Numbered from the stretch's first letter, positions 19,845-30,185 are shown. The stretch is DNA of 64,000 nucleotides from Pseudomonas poae (GCA_004000515.1 CP034537.1:1798001-1862000); one strand, 5' to 3'. Numbers and translations: made by a program. Notes: generated by a model not told the origin, from the letters alone.

Positions 19845-20531
19845 TCATGGCTGGCCGTAGTCGCGGGCGCCAAACAGGGCGGTACCAATCCGCACCCAGG
19901 TGGCGCCTTGGGCAATGGCCGACTCAAGGTCGTGGCTCATGCCCATGGAAAGTGTGTCCAGTGGCAGGTTCAAACTGGCTTGCAGCTCGCGAACCGTGGC
20001 GAAGGCCGCATCTTGCGCGGCGCGATCTTCGGTCGGCTCGGGAATGGCCATCAGGCCACGCAGCTTCAAGCGCGGCAGGGCACTGATGGCGTTGGCCAGG
20101 GCCGGCAGGTCGGCGGGCGTACAGCCGGACTTGCTGGCTTCGCCACTCACATTGACCTGGATGCAGATGTTCAGCGGGGCCAGGTCGGCCGGGCGTTGTT
20201 CGGACAGGCGTTGTGCAATTTTGAGGCGGTCCACGGAATGCACCCAAGCGAAGTTCTCGGCGATAGCGCGCGTCTTGTTCGATTGAATGGGGCCGATGAA
20301 GTGCCAACTCAAGGGCAGGTCAGATAATTGCGCCTGTTTGCCCAAGGCTTCCTGCAGGTAGTTTTCGCCGAAGTCGTGCATCCCGGCAGCATAGGCTTCG
20401 CGCACGGCTTGGGCGGGTTTGGTCTTGCTCACGGCCAGCAGGTGGATGCTGTTTGCGTCGCGTTGCACGGCGTCGGCCGCGGCGCGGATGCGCTGGCTAA
20501 CCAGGCCGATGTTGTCTGCTATCGTCGACAT
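19845..20531 (-). CDS. yggS: YggS/PLPBP family pyridoxal-5-phosphate homeostasis protein
   Basis: 228 residues, intact. Single-domain TIM barrel of the alanine racemase N-terminal fold. The PLP lysine is in LLAVSKTKPAQAV, and the typical FGENYLQEAL, WHFIGPIQSNK and SMGMSHDLESAI motifs are all present. It has no known catalytic activity and buffers free PLP. First gene of the yggS-proC-yggT operon; divergent from pilT with only 57 bp between starts. Confidence 0.95.
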   Translation of the reverse strand: MSTIADNIGLVSQRIRAAADAVQRDANSIHLLAVSKTKPAQAVREAYAAGMHDFGENYLQEALGKQAQLSDLPLSWHFIGPIQSNKTRAIAENFAWVHSVDRLKIAQRLSEQRPADLAPLNICIQVNVSGEASKSGCTPADLPALANAISALPRLKLRGLMAIPEPTEDRAAQDAAFATVRELQASLNLPLDTLSMGMSHDLESAIAQGATWVRIGTALFGARDYGQP

Positions 20532-20588
20532 TCAAGATGCGCCCGTGGATATGGAGTCCGCGGCATTCTACTGGAAATGGAAAGCCCT

Positions 20589-21622
20589 ATGGATATCACT
20601 GAACTGCTGACGGCCAGCGTGCGCCGTGGCGCCTCCGACCTGCATCTGTCCGCCGGCCTGGCGCCGATGCTGCGAGTGGATGGCGAGGTCTGGCCGCTGG
20701 ATTGGCCGGTACTGTCAGCACCTGAGGTGGCAGATCTGCTCAGCCCTTTGCTGAACAAATACCAACAAAAGGATTTCGAAACATCTCTTGAAACAGACTT
20801 TGCCTTCGAACTGCCCGGTGTCGCGCGGTTCCGGGCCAACGTGTTTCAGCAGGATCGGGGCGTGGGCGCGGTGTTTCGCACCATTCCCAGCCAGGTGCAG
20901 AGCCTGGAAGACCTGGGGCTGGGCGAGGTGTTCCAACGTATCGCCCAACTACCACGGGGGCTGGTGCTGGTGACCGGGCCCACCGGCTCGGGCAAGTCCA
21001 CCACCTTGGCGGCGATGATCGACTACCTCAATAGGCATCGCCGCCAGCACATCCTCACCCTCGAAGACCCCATCGAGTTCATCCACACGCCAAAGAACGC
21101 GCTGATCAACCAGCGTCAGGTGCATCGCGACACCCATAGTTTTTCGGCCGCTTTGCGTTCGGCGCTGCGGGAAGACCCGGATGTGATCCTGGTGGGCGAG
21201 TTGCGTGACCTCGAAACCATCCGCCTGGCCCTGACAGCGGCTGAGACCGGTCACCTGGTATTCGGCACGCTGCACACCACCTCGGCGGCAAAGACCGTAG
21301 ACAGGCTGGTGGACGTGTTTCCTGCGGGGGAAAAAGCCATGGTCCGCTCGATGTTGTCGGAATCGTTGCAGGCCGTGGCGTCCCAGGTGCTAGTCAAGAA
21401 GCTCGGCGGCGGGCGCGTGGCGGCGCATGAAATCATGCTGGGCACCCCGGCGATTCGGAACCTGATCCGCGAGGACAAGGTGGCGCAGATGGTCTCGGCG
21501 ATCCAGACGGGTGGGGCGCTGGGGATGAAGACGTTGGATATGAGCTTGAAGGGGTTGGTGTGCGAGGGGTGGTGAGCCGGGAAGAGGCGCGAGGGCAGGC
21601 GAGGGTGCCTGCTGAGATCTAA
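20589..21622 (+). CDS. pilT: Type IV pilus retraction ATPase PilT, frameshifted near the end
   Basis: Hexameric ATPase that powers pilus retraction. Seen are Walker A GPTGSGKSTTLAAM, the Asp box LEDPIEF, Walker B ALREDPDVILVGELRD and the His box AETGHLVFGTLHTTSA, plus the C-terminal motif AIRNLIREDK. The G-run at 21566-21569 lacks one base. With five G the tail reads EGVVSREEARGQARVPAEI, stopping at 21620-21622, and the protein is 344 residues, the usual PilT size. As sequenced it would end early at CEGW. No pilU follows in this window, unlike P. aeruginosa. Confidence 0.93.
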
Positions 21623-21638
21623 CAAACACTGACATCAA

Positions 21639-21728
21639 TGTGGGAGCTGGCTTGCCTGAGATAGGGGATTGCCAGGCAGCATCTCTGCAAGCTGACATGC
21701 CGCCATCGCAGGCAAGCCAGCTCCCACA
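21639..21728. repeat. REP doublet, class GGAGCTGGCTTGCC
   Basis: TGTGGGAGCTGGCTTGCCTG and its inverse flank about 50 bp. It begins 16 bp after the corrected pilT stop and ends before the convergent NlpC/P60 gene. Its presence beyond the corrected stop supports the repaired pilT end. Confidence 0.92.
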
Positions 21729-21766
21729 TTGGACTGCATTCAAATAGGGAGCCAGTGATTACACGA

Positions 21767-22406
21767 TCAGCGTTGAACGACCCGCAGGTTGTTCTGCTCT
21801 TTAGGCAGCACGCGCTTGGCGATTACGTAGTTCTTGTCCCAGAACGGCTTCTTCAGCGTGTCGATGCTCACCGACTTGCCACGACGCGGTGCGTGGATAA
21901 AGCGGTCGTTGCCCAGGTAGATGGCAACGTGGTTGACCTGGCGGCTTTTGAGTTTGAAGAACAAAAGGTCGCCCGGCTTCAAGTCCTTGCGGTCAACTTT
22001 CAACCCGTGGCCGGCAGCCATGGCATTGGAAGTGCGGGGCAAATCCACTGCTTTGACGTCATTAAACGCATATTTCACCAAGCCGCTGCAGTCGAACCCT
22101 TTACTTGGGCTGCTGCCGCCCCCAACGATAAGGAGTACCGAGCACGTTGACGGCGCGGCTGAGGACGTTGCTGCTTTGCTTGGTGTTGACGCCGACCAGG
22201 CCGGTAACTGCTTTGCCGTTGTGGGCCTTGCTCAGTTGAGTCGGGCGGTTGACGGTCAGCTTGGTCGCCTTGGCAGTACTTGGCGTGCTGTGGACTTTAG
22301 GGGTGAAACCGTTGACGTTCGGAAGTCGTTGCTCACGATTGGTGGCGTGGGCGGCCAGTGGCATTAATAGGCAGATGGTTAGCCATGTCTTGAAAAATGG
22401 TCGCAT
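21767..22406 (-). CDS. NlpC/P60 family secreted peptidoglycan hydrolase, frameshifted as sequenced
   Basis: About 212 residues after repair. A signal peptide (MRPFFKTWLTICLLMPLAAHA) precedes a linker and an NlpC/P60 domain. The catalytic cysteine is in KGFDCSGLVKYAF and the histidine in NHVAIYLGNDRFIHA. The C-run at 22119-22123 has one base too many; removing it joins LGTPYRWGG to the cysteine motif. Such enzymes cleave D-Glu to diamino-acid bonds in peptidoglycan. The natural role here is unknown. Confidence 0.88.
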
Positions 22407-22655
22407 TAGGCGTGGCTCTTATGGGTTTGCGCGCAACTTTATAACAGCTTTTGTGTCGTTCTCAGGCCGTTTGTCGACTGAACCTTGACGTCAAAATCAG
22501 GAAAAACGCGACGATTCGCCGCAATTGTCCTACACAAGTCAGGTGGGATAAGGCTTTGAGGGGTGGGAAGATACCATTAGCCGTACGTCGGGCGCCCGTA
22601 AAAAAGTCACAAAGAAAATGAAAAAATTTATCTATCGAGGCAAAAGAGGTACGCG

Positions 22656-23083
22656 ATGAACACCTATCGACAGGATTATTCCCAGCAAGACACCCATAGC
22701 AAAGTGATCGGTTACCTGCTCTGGATTTTCGGTTTTACCGGGGCGCATCGCTTCTATTACGGCAAGCCCGTCACCGGCACGATCTGGTTTTTCACCTTCG
22801 GTCTGCTGGGCATCGGCTGGCTGATCGACCTGTTCCTGATCCCGGCCATGGACCGTGAAGCCGACCTGCGTTTTACCGCCGGGCCCATCGAATACAACGT
22901 GGCCTGGATTCTGTTGGCGTTCCTGGGGTGTTCGGTGTGCACCGCATGTACCAGGGCAAATGGATCACCGGCCTGATCTACCTGCTGACCGGCGGCTTGT
23001 TCCTGGTAGGGGTGCTGTATGACTTCTGGACGTTGAATACGCAGATTTCGATCCGCAACGCCGAGCGTAATATCGGGCGCTGA
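22656..23083 (+). CDS. TM2 domain membrane protein, frameshifted as sequenced
   Basis: About 142 residues after repair. It contains two copies of the TM2 motif: IFGFTGAHRFYYGKPVTGTI and, after the break, LGVFGVHRMYQGKWITGLIY. The GGGG at 22925-22928 should be five G. The protein has four predicted membrane helices and ends NAERNIGR. The TM2 family has no settled bacterial function. An A-rich leader and AAAAGAGG form a good ribosome binding site. Confidence 0.85.
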
Positions 23084-23110
23084 ATCTCTAGAGACCTATA
23101 CAAAACCAAA

Positions 23111-23203
23111 TGTGGGAGCGGGCTTGCTCGCGAATGCGGTAGTTCAGTCAGTAAATTCGGTGACTGGTACTCCGTATTCGCGAGCAAGCCTACCGTGCCC
23201 GCT
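23111..23203. repeat. REP doublet, class GGAGCGGGCTTGCTCGCGAA, right arm disrupted
   Basis: The left arm TGTGGGAGCGGGCTTGCTCG is intact. The right arm has ATTCGCGAGCAAGCC followed by TACCGTGCCCGC in place of the expected continuation, so it is damaged. It abuts the stop codon of the dihydroorotase-like gene. Confidence 0.85.
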
Positions 23204-24475
23204 TTAGGCCTGGTAGGTGATTCGTCCGTCGGCCACGGTGTAACGCACTGCCGCCGGCAGGCTATGGCCAATGAACGGGCAGTTTTCACCCTTGGACAGC
23301 CAATGTTCACCGGCCACGGTGGAACTGCCCACATCGAACAGCACCAGGTCCGCCGGCCCACCTACCGCCAATTTGCCCGCTGGCAGGCGCAGGGCCTCGG
23401 CCGGGCCGGCACTCAGGCGGGTCAGCAGGGTCGGGAGGTCGAGCAAACCATCTTCCACCAAGGTCATCGCTAGCGGCAGCAGCAGCTCTACGCTGCTGAT
23501 GCCCGGCTCTGTCGCACCAAACGGTGCCAGCTTGGCATCCCGCTCGTGGGGTTGGTGATGGCTGGAGATCGCCGACACCACACCCGACTTCACCGCCGCA
23601 CGCAAACCGTCACGGTCGGCACGGGTGCGCAGCGGAGGTTGCACGTGATACAGGCTGGAGAAGTCGATCAGTGCCTCATCCGTCAGAATCAGCTGGTACA
23701 ACGCCACATCCGCCGTCACCGGCAGGCCGCGTGCCTGGGCCTGGGCGATCAGTGCCACACCGCGTGCGCTGGTCAGTTGGCTAAAGTGCGCGCGTACACC
23801 GCTTTGTTCCACCAGCAGCAGGTCGCGGGCCAGGGCCACGGTTTCGGCGGTTTCCGGAATGCCCGGCAGGCCGAGGAAGCTGGCCACGGCGCCTTCATGG
23901 GCCAGGCCGCCTTCGGCCAGGTCGCGGTCCTGGGAGTGGAAGATCACCGTCAGGTCGAAGGTGGCCGCGTATTCCAGGGCGCGCAGCAGCGTCCGGGTGC
24001 TGCGAAAGCTCTCCAGGCCATTGCCGAAAGCCACGCAACCGGCGTCGCGCAGGGCGATCAGTTCGGCGAGTTGGTCGCCTTCCAGGCCTTTGCTCAGGGC
24101 GCCGATGGGGAACACTTTGCAATTGCCGGCTTCGCGGGCGCGGTCGAGGATCAGCTCGGTCACCGCCGAGGTATCGAGGATCGGCTTGGTGTGCGGCGGG
24201 CAGCACAGGCTGGTCACGCCACCGGCCGCGGCGGCGCGGGTTTCGCTGGTGATGTTGCCTTTACGGCTGTAGCCCGGCTCGCGCAGGGCGACGTTCAGGT
24301 CCACCAAGCCAGGCGCGGCAACGAGGCCTTTGGCGTCGATGCTTTCAACTGCGCTGAAACCCGCCGGGGCGGCGCCGATGGCAATGATCTTGCCGGCGTC
24401 CAGATGCAAATCGGTAACTTGATCCAGGCCGCTGGCCGGATCGATGACGCGGGCGCCGAGGATGCTGAGCTTCAC
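23204..24475 (-). CDS. pyrX: Dihydroorotase-like protein PyrX (non-catalytic PyrC')
   Basis: 423 residues, intact, amidohydrolase fold. The metal-binding HxH of true dihydroorotases is replaced at the expected place by [14 protein letters not shown], and later histidines are also partly missing, so it should be inactive. In Pseudomonas such a pseudo-dihydroorotase is known to be required for assembly of the aspartate transcarbamoylase complex with PyrB. Its ATG overlaps the pyrB stop by 4 bp, consistent with a stoichiometric partner. Confidence 0.93.
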   Translation of the reverse strand: MKLSILGARVIDPASGLDQVTDLHLDAGKIIAIGAAPAGFSAVESIDAKGLVAAPGLVDLNVALREPGYSRKGNITSETRAAAAGGVTSLCCPPHTKPILDTSAVTELILDRAREAGNCKVFPIGALSKGLEGDQLAELIALRDAGCVAFGNGLESFRSTRTLLRALEYAATFDLTVIFHSQDRDLAEGGLAHEGAVASFLGLPGIPETAETVALARDLLLVEQSGVRAHFSQLTSARGVALIAQAQARGLPVTADVALYQLILTDEALIDFSSLYHVQPPLRTRADRDGLRAAVKSGVVSAISSHHQPHERDAKLAPFGATEPGISSVELLLPLAMTLVEDGLLDLPTLLTRLSAGPAEALRLPAGKLAVGGPADLVLFDVGSSTVAGEHWLSKGENCPFIGHSLPAAVRYTVADGRITYQA

Positions 24476-25475
24476 TGGGCGTTCTCCTGCTCGAATTGAC
24501 GTTGCGCGGTTTGCCCGCTCATGGCCATGGACAGCACGGCCATGCGTACGGCGATGCCGTAGGTGACCTGGTTCAAAATTACCGATTGCGGACCGTCGGC
24601 CACCGCCGACTCAATCTCCACGCCACGGTTGATCGGGCCAGGGTGCATCACAATGGCGTCCGGCTTGGCGCCGGCCAGGCGTGCGGTGGTCAGGCCGAAC
24701 AGGCGGTAGAACTCGCCTTCGCTCGGTAGCAGGCCACCGGCCATGCGCTCGCGTTGCAGGCGCAGCATGATCACCACGTCCACATCCTTGAGGCCTTCGG
24801 CCATGTCGGTGTAGACCTTCACGCCGTACTGCTCGATACCGATGGGCAGCAGGGTTTTCGGCGCGATCACGCGGATATCCGGGCAGCCCAGGGCTTTGAG
24901 GGCCAGCATGTTTGAACGCGCAACCCGCGAGTGCAGGATGTCGCCGACAATGGCTACCGAGAGGTTTTCAAAGCTGCCTTTGTGCCGACGGATGGTGAGC
25001 ATGTCGAGCATGCCCTGGGTCGGTGGGCGTGGCGGCCGTCGCCGCCGTTGATGATCGCTACCTGTGGGCACACGTGCTCGGCGATGAAGTGCGCGGCGCC
25101 GGAGTCGCCGTGGCGCACCACGAACATATCAGCGGCCATGGCTTCCAGGTTGCGCAGGGTATCGAGCAGGGTTTCGCCCTTGCTGGCCGACGACGTGGAC
25201 ACGTTCAGCGTGATCACGTCAGCCGACAGCCGTTGGGCCGCCAGTTCAAAGGTGGTGCGGGTGCGGGTGGAGTTCTCGAAGAACACATTGCAGATGGTTT
25301 TGCCGCGCAGCAGCGGGACCTTCTTCACCGCGCGGCCACCGACTTCGAGGAAGGAGTCGGCGGTGTCGAGGATTTCGGTGAGCAGTTCGCGGGGCAAACC
25401 GTCGAGGGACAAGAAGTGTTGCAACTGACCCTGAGCATTGAGCTGCAGCGGGCGCTTGGCATCTAGAGGCGTCAT
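24472..25475 (-). CDS. pyrB: Aspartate carbamoyltransferase catalytic subunit PyrB, frameshifted as sequenced
   Basis: Second step of pyrimidine synthesis. Carbamoyl-phosphate binding is seen in [16 protein letters not shown] and [10 protein letters not shown]; the aspartate side shows [10 protein letters not shown]. One base is missing at 25022-25023, within the conserved [13 protein letters not shown]; the downstream frame then continues to the end. Restored length is 334 residues, the usual Pseudomonas size. It is co-transcribed between pyrR and pyrX. Confidence 0.95.
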
Positions 25476-25499
25476 CGCGGGGACTCTTTACAAGGCGGT

Positions 25500-26006
25500 T
25501 TAAAGGGCGAGGTCTTGCAGTTCGAGTGCGAGCGGCGTTGGACCGAGCAATTTTACCCGTTGGTGGGCTTCCAGCGACAGTGTGGCGCCGACCACATCCG
25601 GGCTGATTGGCAGCTCACCCGCGTCCAGGTCCAGCAGGCACACCAGGGTCACGCTGGCTGGGCGGCCGTAGTCGAACAGTTCGTTCATGGCGGCGCGAAT
25701 GGTACGACCGCTCATCAGTACGTCGTCGATCAGCACCAGGTGCTGGCCTTCGATCTCGAACGGCAGCGCCGAAGGGCGCACTTGCGGGTGCAGGCCGTTT
25801 TGGCTGAAGTCGTCGCGGTAGAAGGACACGTCCAGCGTGCCCAAGGGCGAATCGCTGCCCAGTGCTTCCAGCAATGCCTGGGCGACCCACACACCGCCGG
25901 TGCGAATGCCGATGAAGCGTGGCTCGCTGATGGCGCGGTGTTGCAGATGGGCCGTGAGGCGGGTGGCCATCTGGCTGATCAGTTCGGCGGGGTTCGGCAA
26001 GCTCAT
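25500..26006 (-). CDS. pyrR: PyrR bifunctional pyrimidine regulator / uracil phosphoribosyltransferase
   Basis: 168 residues, intact, type I phosphoribosyltransferase fold. The PRPP loop is [18 protein letters not shown] and the flexible-loop region [11 protein letters not shown] is present. In Gram-positive bacteria PyrR binds pyr mRNA; in Pseudomonas it heads the pyrRB-pyrX operon and a regulatory role is reported. No attenuator is obvious to me in this leader. Confidence 0.93.
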   Translation of the reverse strand: MSLPNPAELISQMATRLTAHLQHRAISEPRFIGIRTGGVWVAQALLEALGSDSPLGTLDVSFYRDDFSQNGLHPQVRPSALPFEIEGQHLVLIDDVLMSGRTIRAAMNELFDYGRPASVTLVCLLDLDAGELPISPDVVGATLSLEAHQRVKLLGPTPLALELQDLAL

Positions 26007-26078
26007 GGTGGCTCCTTCAAGGCCTTGGCGCAGGCAAGGCCCGGGCTCAACGTAAAAAGACGCGGCAAGCCGCGTCAG

Positions 26079-26516
26079 TCAGGATTCAAATAAAGCGGTG
26101 TTTTCGTCCAGCCAACCCTGCAATAACAGGGCGGCGGCGATGGCGTCCACGGGGTTGTCGCGGTAGCTGCCTTTCTGGCCGCCACGATCGCGGCGCTCGC
26201 CTTTGGCTTCAAAGGTAGTGAGGCGTTCGTCGTGGGTATAGAAGGGCAGGTTGTAGCGGCCATTGAGGCGGCGGGCGAACTTTTCGGCGCGCAGGCACAT
26301 GTCGCTGGGGGTGCCGTCCATGTTCAAGGGCAGGCCGACCACCACCGCGTCGGGCTTCCACTCCTTGATCAGGGCTTCGACCTGGTTCCAGTCCGGCACG
26401 CCGTTCTGGGCTTTCAAGGTGCACAGCTCGCGGGCCTGGCCGGTAATGACCTGGCCGACCGCTACGCCGATCTGTTTGGTGCCGTAGTCAAAGCCGAGGA
26501 TCAAACGCAAAGCCAT
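26079..26516 (-). CDS. ruvX: Holliday junction resolvase-like protein RuvX (YqgF)
   Basis: 145 residues, intact, RNase H-like fold. The first catalytic Asp is in ILGFDYGTKQIGVAVG; further motifs are VVVGLPLNMDGT and the acidic pair in DERLTTFEA and DAIAAALLLQ. Family members are linked to pre-16S rRNA processing, and in some species to Holliday junction cleavage. The ATG at 26516 overlaps the algH stop (ATGA), which fixes the start. Confidence 0.93.
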   Translation of the reverse strand: MALRLILGFDYGTKQIGVAVGQVITGQARELCTLKAQNGVPDWNQVEALIKEWKPDAVVVGLPLNMDGTPSDMCLRAEKFARRLNGRYNLPFYTHDERLTTFEAKGERRDRGGQKGSYRDNPVDAIAAALLLQGWLDENTALFES

Positions 26517-27085
26517 CAGGCGTGCCCCGCCTGGCTGGTGAGCAGGCTGAGGTTGACCCGCAGCTTGGCCGCCGCCGCTTCCAGACGCAGTTCGCTCGGG
26601 GTGTTGAACAGGATTTCGGCGTCGAATGGGCAGGTCAACCAGGCATTGCTGGCCAGTTCCGCTTCCAATTGGCCTGCTTCCCAACCGGCATAGCCGAGAG
26701 TGATCACGCTTTGCTCAGGGCCGACGCCGTCCGCGATGGCGAACAACACGTCTTGGGACGTGGACAACGACACGCCTTCAAGGTCGACGGTAGCCTGGAA
26801 CTTCGGCCCGGTCGGGTGCAACACAAAACCGCGATCCGTTTGCACCGGCCCGCCGATGTAGATCGGCACGCCTTGGCAGCGGGCTGGCGGGTCGATTTCG
26901 GGGCGCAGTTGCTCAAGGATATCCGCCAGGTTCAGCTCTTGCGGGCGGTTGATCACCAACCCCATGGCACCATTGGCCGTGTGCTCGACGATGTAGGTCA
27001 AGGTCTGCGCAAAGTTCGGGTCGGCCATATGGGGCATGGCGATCAGGAATTGGTGCTTGAGGTAGGTCGGGCTGACGTTTTTCAT
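26516..27085 (-). CDS. algH: AlgH/YqgE family protein
   Basis: 189 residues, intact. The start at MKNVSPTYLKHQFLIAMP matches the family. Conserved motifs are PNFAQTLTYIVEH, GAMGLVINRP, YIGGPVQTDRGFVLH and LGYAGWEAGQLEAEL. AlgH was named as an alginate regulator in P. aeruginosa, but its molecular function is unresolved. It lies between tonB and ruvX in the order found in other pseudomonads. Confidence 0.92.
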   Translation of the reverse strand: MKNVSPTYLKHQFLIAMPHMADPNFAQTLTYIVEHTANGAMGLVINRPQELNLADILEQLRPEIDPPARCQGVPIYIGGPVQTDRGFVLHPTGPKFQATVDLEGVSLSTSQDVLFAIADGVGPEQSVITLGYAGWEAGQLEAELASNAWLTCPFDAEILFNTPSELRLEAAAAKLRVNLSLLTSQAGHA

Positions 27086-27179
27086 GTCCGCTAGTGTGGC
27101 GTTGGAGGGGCGAACTGACAAGCCTGATGCTCATCGCAGGGGATCGTTCCCATGCGGAGCATAGAACGATCATCACGTA

Positions 27180-28084
27180 TCAGTTGCTGGAAAGGCGATC
27201 GCCCTTGGCGAACTTCCAGGTGCGGATGATCTCGAGGCGGTCCACGTCGTTCAGGTCGCCGGTAAACGGCGCGAAAGGCGCAGCCAGGCGCACGATGCGT
27301 TGGGCGGCCTGGTCCAGCAACGGCTGGCCGGACGACTCCAGTACCTGCACCTCATACAGCGTGCCGTCACGGTTGATCGACACCAGCAAGCGCAAATTGC
27401 CGTAGATCTGCTGGCGCCGTGCTTCGTCCGGGTAGTTGAGGTTGCCGATGCGCTCGACCTTCTTGCGCCATTCGTCCTTATACCAAGCGCCTTTGTCACG
27501 CATGGTGGAGGCGGCATTCAGCCGGTAGATGCGTGGGCGCTTGGCGTACAACTGCTGCTCGTTGGCCAGTTCCGCTTCCAGGCTGGAGATTTGGTCGGAA
27601 AGCTGCGAGCTGTCAAAGGTCGGTGCCGGTTTGACGGGCTCGGGCTGTGGCTCGGTCTTGGCTTTTTCGCGCTGGGTCGGGGCTTTTTGCGGTTTGGGTG
27701 CGACGGTCGTCACGGCGGCCTTGGGTGCGGCCTGCTTGACCTCGGGCTTGGGCGCCGGTGGCGGTGTGACCTTATTCACCTTGTTGTCCTGGAACGGCGC
27801 CACTTCGGTGGTCTTGGGCACGGCTTTCTTGTCGAGGGTGCCGCTGCCCTGCTGGTTGTCCTGGGCGAGAAAGTCAGCCTTCTCGGGCTTTTTTTCGCTC
27901 TTGAACGTGGCGAGGGTAATTTCCAGCGTCTTGGTGATCTGCTTGGGCTCGACCATGGTGAAACCCAGGCCGAGGATCAGCGCCAGGTGAATCAATGCAG
28001 CCAGGAACAGGGTAAATCCGAGTCGATCAGCCGGGCGCACGCCGCTGTGGGAGAGTTCGGGGGCAGATCGGACGGGAGTGTCAT
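27180..28084 (-). CDS. tonB: TonB family energy transducer, frameshifted near the start
   Basis: About 301 residues after repair. A short cytoplasmic stretch is followed by a membrane anchor (about residues 22-42, LFLAALIHLALILGLGF), a Pro/Lys/Glu-rich periplasmic spacer and a C-terminal TonB domain (YPDEARRQQIYGNLRLLVSI). The likely true start is the ATG at 28084; joining it to the rest needs one more base in the five-base run at 28059-28063, giving MTLPSDLPPELSHSGVRPA. The related P. aeruginosa gene TonB3 is associated with twitching motility, and it is also next to gshB and pilG, so the role may be there rather than in iron uptake. Confidence 0.85.
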
Positions 28085-28161
28085 GACAAGAAAACCAACA
28101 TCGCGCGTTTCACAGGTGGCGCATGATAACGCAATGTTGGTTTGTGTCCGGCTGTTCTATG

Positions 28162-29114
28162 TCACTTGGCTTGTAGCTTGCGCTCAATGGCGGCCATCAG
28201 CATTTCGCCGATGTTCGTGCCAAATGCGTTGTCGATCTCGCGGATACAGGTCGGGCTGGTGACGTTGATTTCGGTGAGGTGCTCACCAATTACGTCTAGG
28301 CCTACAAACAACAAACCTTTTTCCCGCAGGGTTGGGCCAACTTGGCCTGCGATCCAGCGATCCTTGTCCGACAACGGACGCGCTTCGCCACGGCCACCGG
28401 CCGCCAGGTTGCCACGGGTCTCGCCCGCCGCCGGGATACGCGCCAGGCAGTAATCCACGGGTTCACCGTCGATCATCAGGATGCGCTTGTCGCCGTCCTT
28501 GATTGCCGGCAGGTAGGCCTGCCCCATGATCTGCTGGCTGCCGAGGGCGGTCAGGGTTTCCAGGATCACCGACAGGTTCGGATCCCCTGCGCGATGACGG
28601 AAGATCGAGGTGCCGCCCATGCCGTCCAGCGGCTTGAGGATCACATCGCCGTGCTTGGCGGCGAATTCACGCAGCACGTCGGCACGGCGGCTGACCACGG
28701 TCGGCGGGGTGCACTGTGGGAACAGCGTGGCGAACAGCTTTTCATTGCAGTCGCGCAGGCTTTGCGGCTTGTTGACGATCAACACGCCGGCACGTTCGGC
28801 CTGCTCCAGCAGGTAGGTGGAGTAGACGAACTCCATGTCGAACGGCGGATCCTTGCGCATCAGGATCACGTCCAGGTCGCTCAGGGGGCTGTCGACTTCG
28901 TCTGCCAGTTCGAACCACTTCTCGGGGTTGGCGAACACCTGCAGCGGGCGCATGCGAGCGCGGGCCTCGCCGTCACCCTGGTAAAGGTCGCGCTGTTCCA
29001 TATAGAACAGGGTCCAGCCGCGGGCCTGGGCGGCCAGGAGCATGGCCAGCGAACTGTCCTTTTATAGGAAATGCTGGCGATAGGGTCCATGACAATGCCG
29101 ACGCGAACGCTCAT
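28162..29114 (-). CDS. gshB: Glutathione synthetase GshB, frameshifted near the start
   Basis: ATP-grasp enzyme joining glycine to gamma-glutamylcysteine. It begins MSVRVGIVMDPIASISYK; the T-run 29060-29063 (A on the coding strand) is one base short, after which KDSSLAMLLAAQARGW follows. ATP-grasp motifs are VILKPLDGMGGTSIFR, DGEPVDYCLARIP and FVGLDVIGEHLTEINVTSP. Restored length is 317 residues, the standard size. Divergent from pilG, with 239 bp between starts. Confidence 0.95.
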
Positions 29115-29353
29115 GGGGGATTTCCTCTAGCAAATTAGGGCGCATAAAAGTGGCGTCAGAGTGGCGCTGCGGCTGTTGTGGGTCAAGGAAAAACCACCTG
29201 GCCGGTTGCTCGATAGATTGCGCCCGGAGACTGTGCTAAAAAGACTGCCACGGCGCAGCAGCCCTTGAATTCCAAGGCTTGCGGCGCTCATCCTGTGCAA
29301 CATCAGGCAGTACACACCGAAAACCGATTCGCTGTGGCGATGGTAGAGCAGAT

Positions 29354-29761
29354 ATGGAACAGCATTCCAACGCCTTGAGAGTGATGGTGATCGACGATTC
29401 AAAGACGATCCGCCGCACCGCCGAAACCCTGTTGAAGAACGCAGGGTGCGAAGTCATCACGGCCATCGACGGTTTCGATGCCCTGGCCCGGATTGTTGAT
29501 CATCACCCACACATTATCTTTGTCGACATCATGATGCCGCGCCTGGATGGTTATCAGACCTGCGCCCTGGTGAAGAACAACCCGGCGTTCAAGTCGATCC
29601 CGGTGATCATGCTGTCCTCCAAGGACGGCCTGTTCGACAAGGCCAAGGGGCGCATCGTGGGTGTCGATCAGTTTTTGACCAAGCCTTTCAGCAAGGAAGA
29701 ACTGCTGGGCGCGATCAAGGCCTACGTGCCTGCCTTCGCCGCAGTAGAACAAGCACACTGA
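29354..29761 (+). CDS. pilG: Response regulator PilG of the Pil-Chp system
   Basis: 135 residues, a lone receiver domain. Acidic pocket VIDDSK, phospho-acceptor Asp in IIFVDIMMPRLDGYQ, switch LSSKDG and Lys in FLTKPFS. PilG is the CheY-like output that stimulates pilus extension and twitching in P. aeruginosa; it is expected to be phosphorylated by ChpA. First gene of pilG-pilH-pilI-pilJ-chpA-chpC. Confidence 0.95.
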   Translation: MEQHSNALRVMVIDDSKTIRRTAETLLKNAGCEVITAIDGFDALARIVDHHPHIIFVDIMMPRLDGYQTCALVKNNPAFKSIPVIMLSSKDGLFDKAKGRIVGVDQFLTKPFSKEELLGAIKAYVPAFAAVEQAH

Positions 29762-29807
29762 CACCACCTCACAAGGGCTGGCGTCTACCTAAGTAGTGGG
29801 GAAAACC

Positions 29808-30173
29808 ATGGCACGTGTTCTGATCGTCGACGATTCGCCGACCGAAATGTACAAACTGACCGGCATGCTGGAAAAGCATGGCCACCAGGTCCTCAAGGCC
29901 GAAAACGGCGCGGACGGCGTGGCCCTGGCCCGTCAGGAAAAACCCGACGCCGTGCTGATGGACATCGTGATGCCCGGCCTCAACGGCTTCCAGGCCACCC
30001 GCCAGCTGTCCAAGGAGCCGGAAACCAACGGCATCCCGATCATCATCATCACCACCAAGGATCAGGAAACCGACAAGATCTGGGGCGCCCGCCAGGGAGC
30101 CAAGGACTACCTGACCAAGCCGGTGGACGAAGACACCCTGATCGCCACCCTGAACAAGGTGCTGGCCGGCTGA
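29808..30173 (+). CDS. pilH: Response regulator PilH of the Pil-Chp system
   Basis: 121 residues, a second stand-alone CheY-like receiver. LIVDDSPTEMYKL, phospho-Asp in VLMDIVMPGLNGFQ, TTKD switch and DYLTKPVDE. PilH acts against PilG, probably as a phosphate sink. The ATG at 29808 (MARVLIVDD) is chosen over an in-frame GTG at 29796 because it has the better match to the family start. Confidence 0.95.
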   Translation: MARVLIVDDSPTEMYKLTGMLEKHGHQVLKAENGADGVALARQEKPDAVLMDIVMPGLNGFQATRQLSKEPETNGIPIIIITTKDQETDKIWGARQGAKDYLTKPVDEDTLIATLNKVLAG

Positions 30174-30185
30174 CGGCAGGCCATC

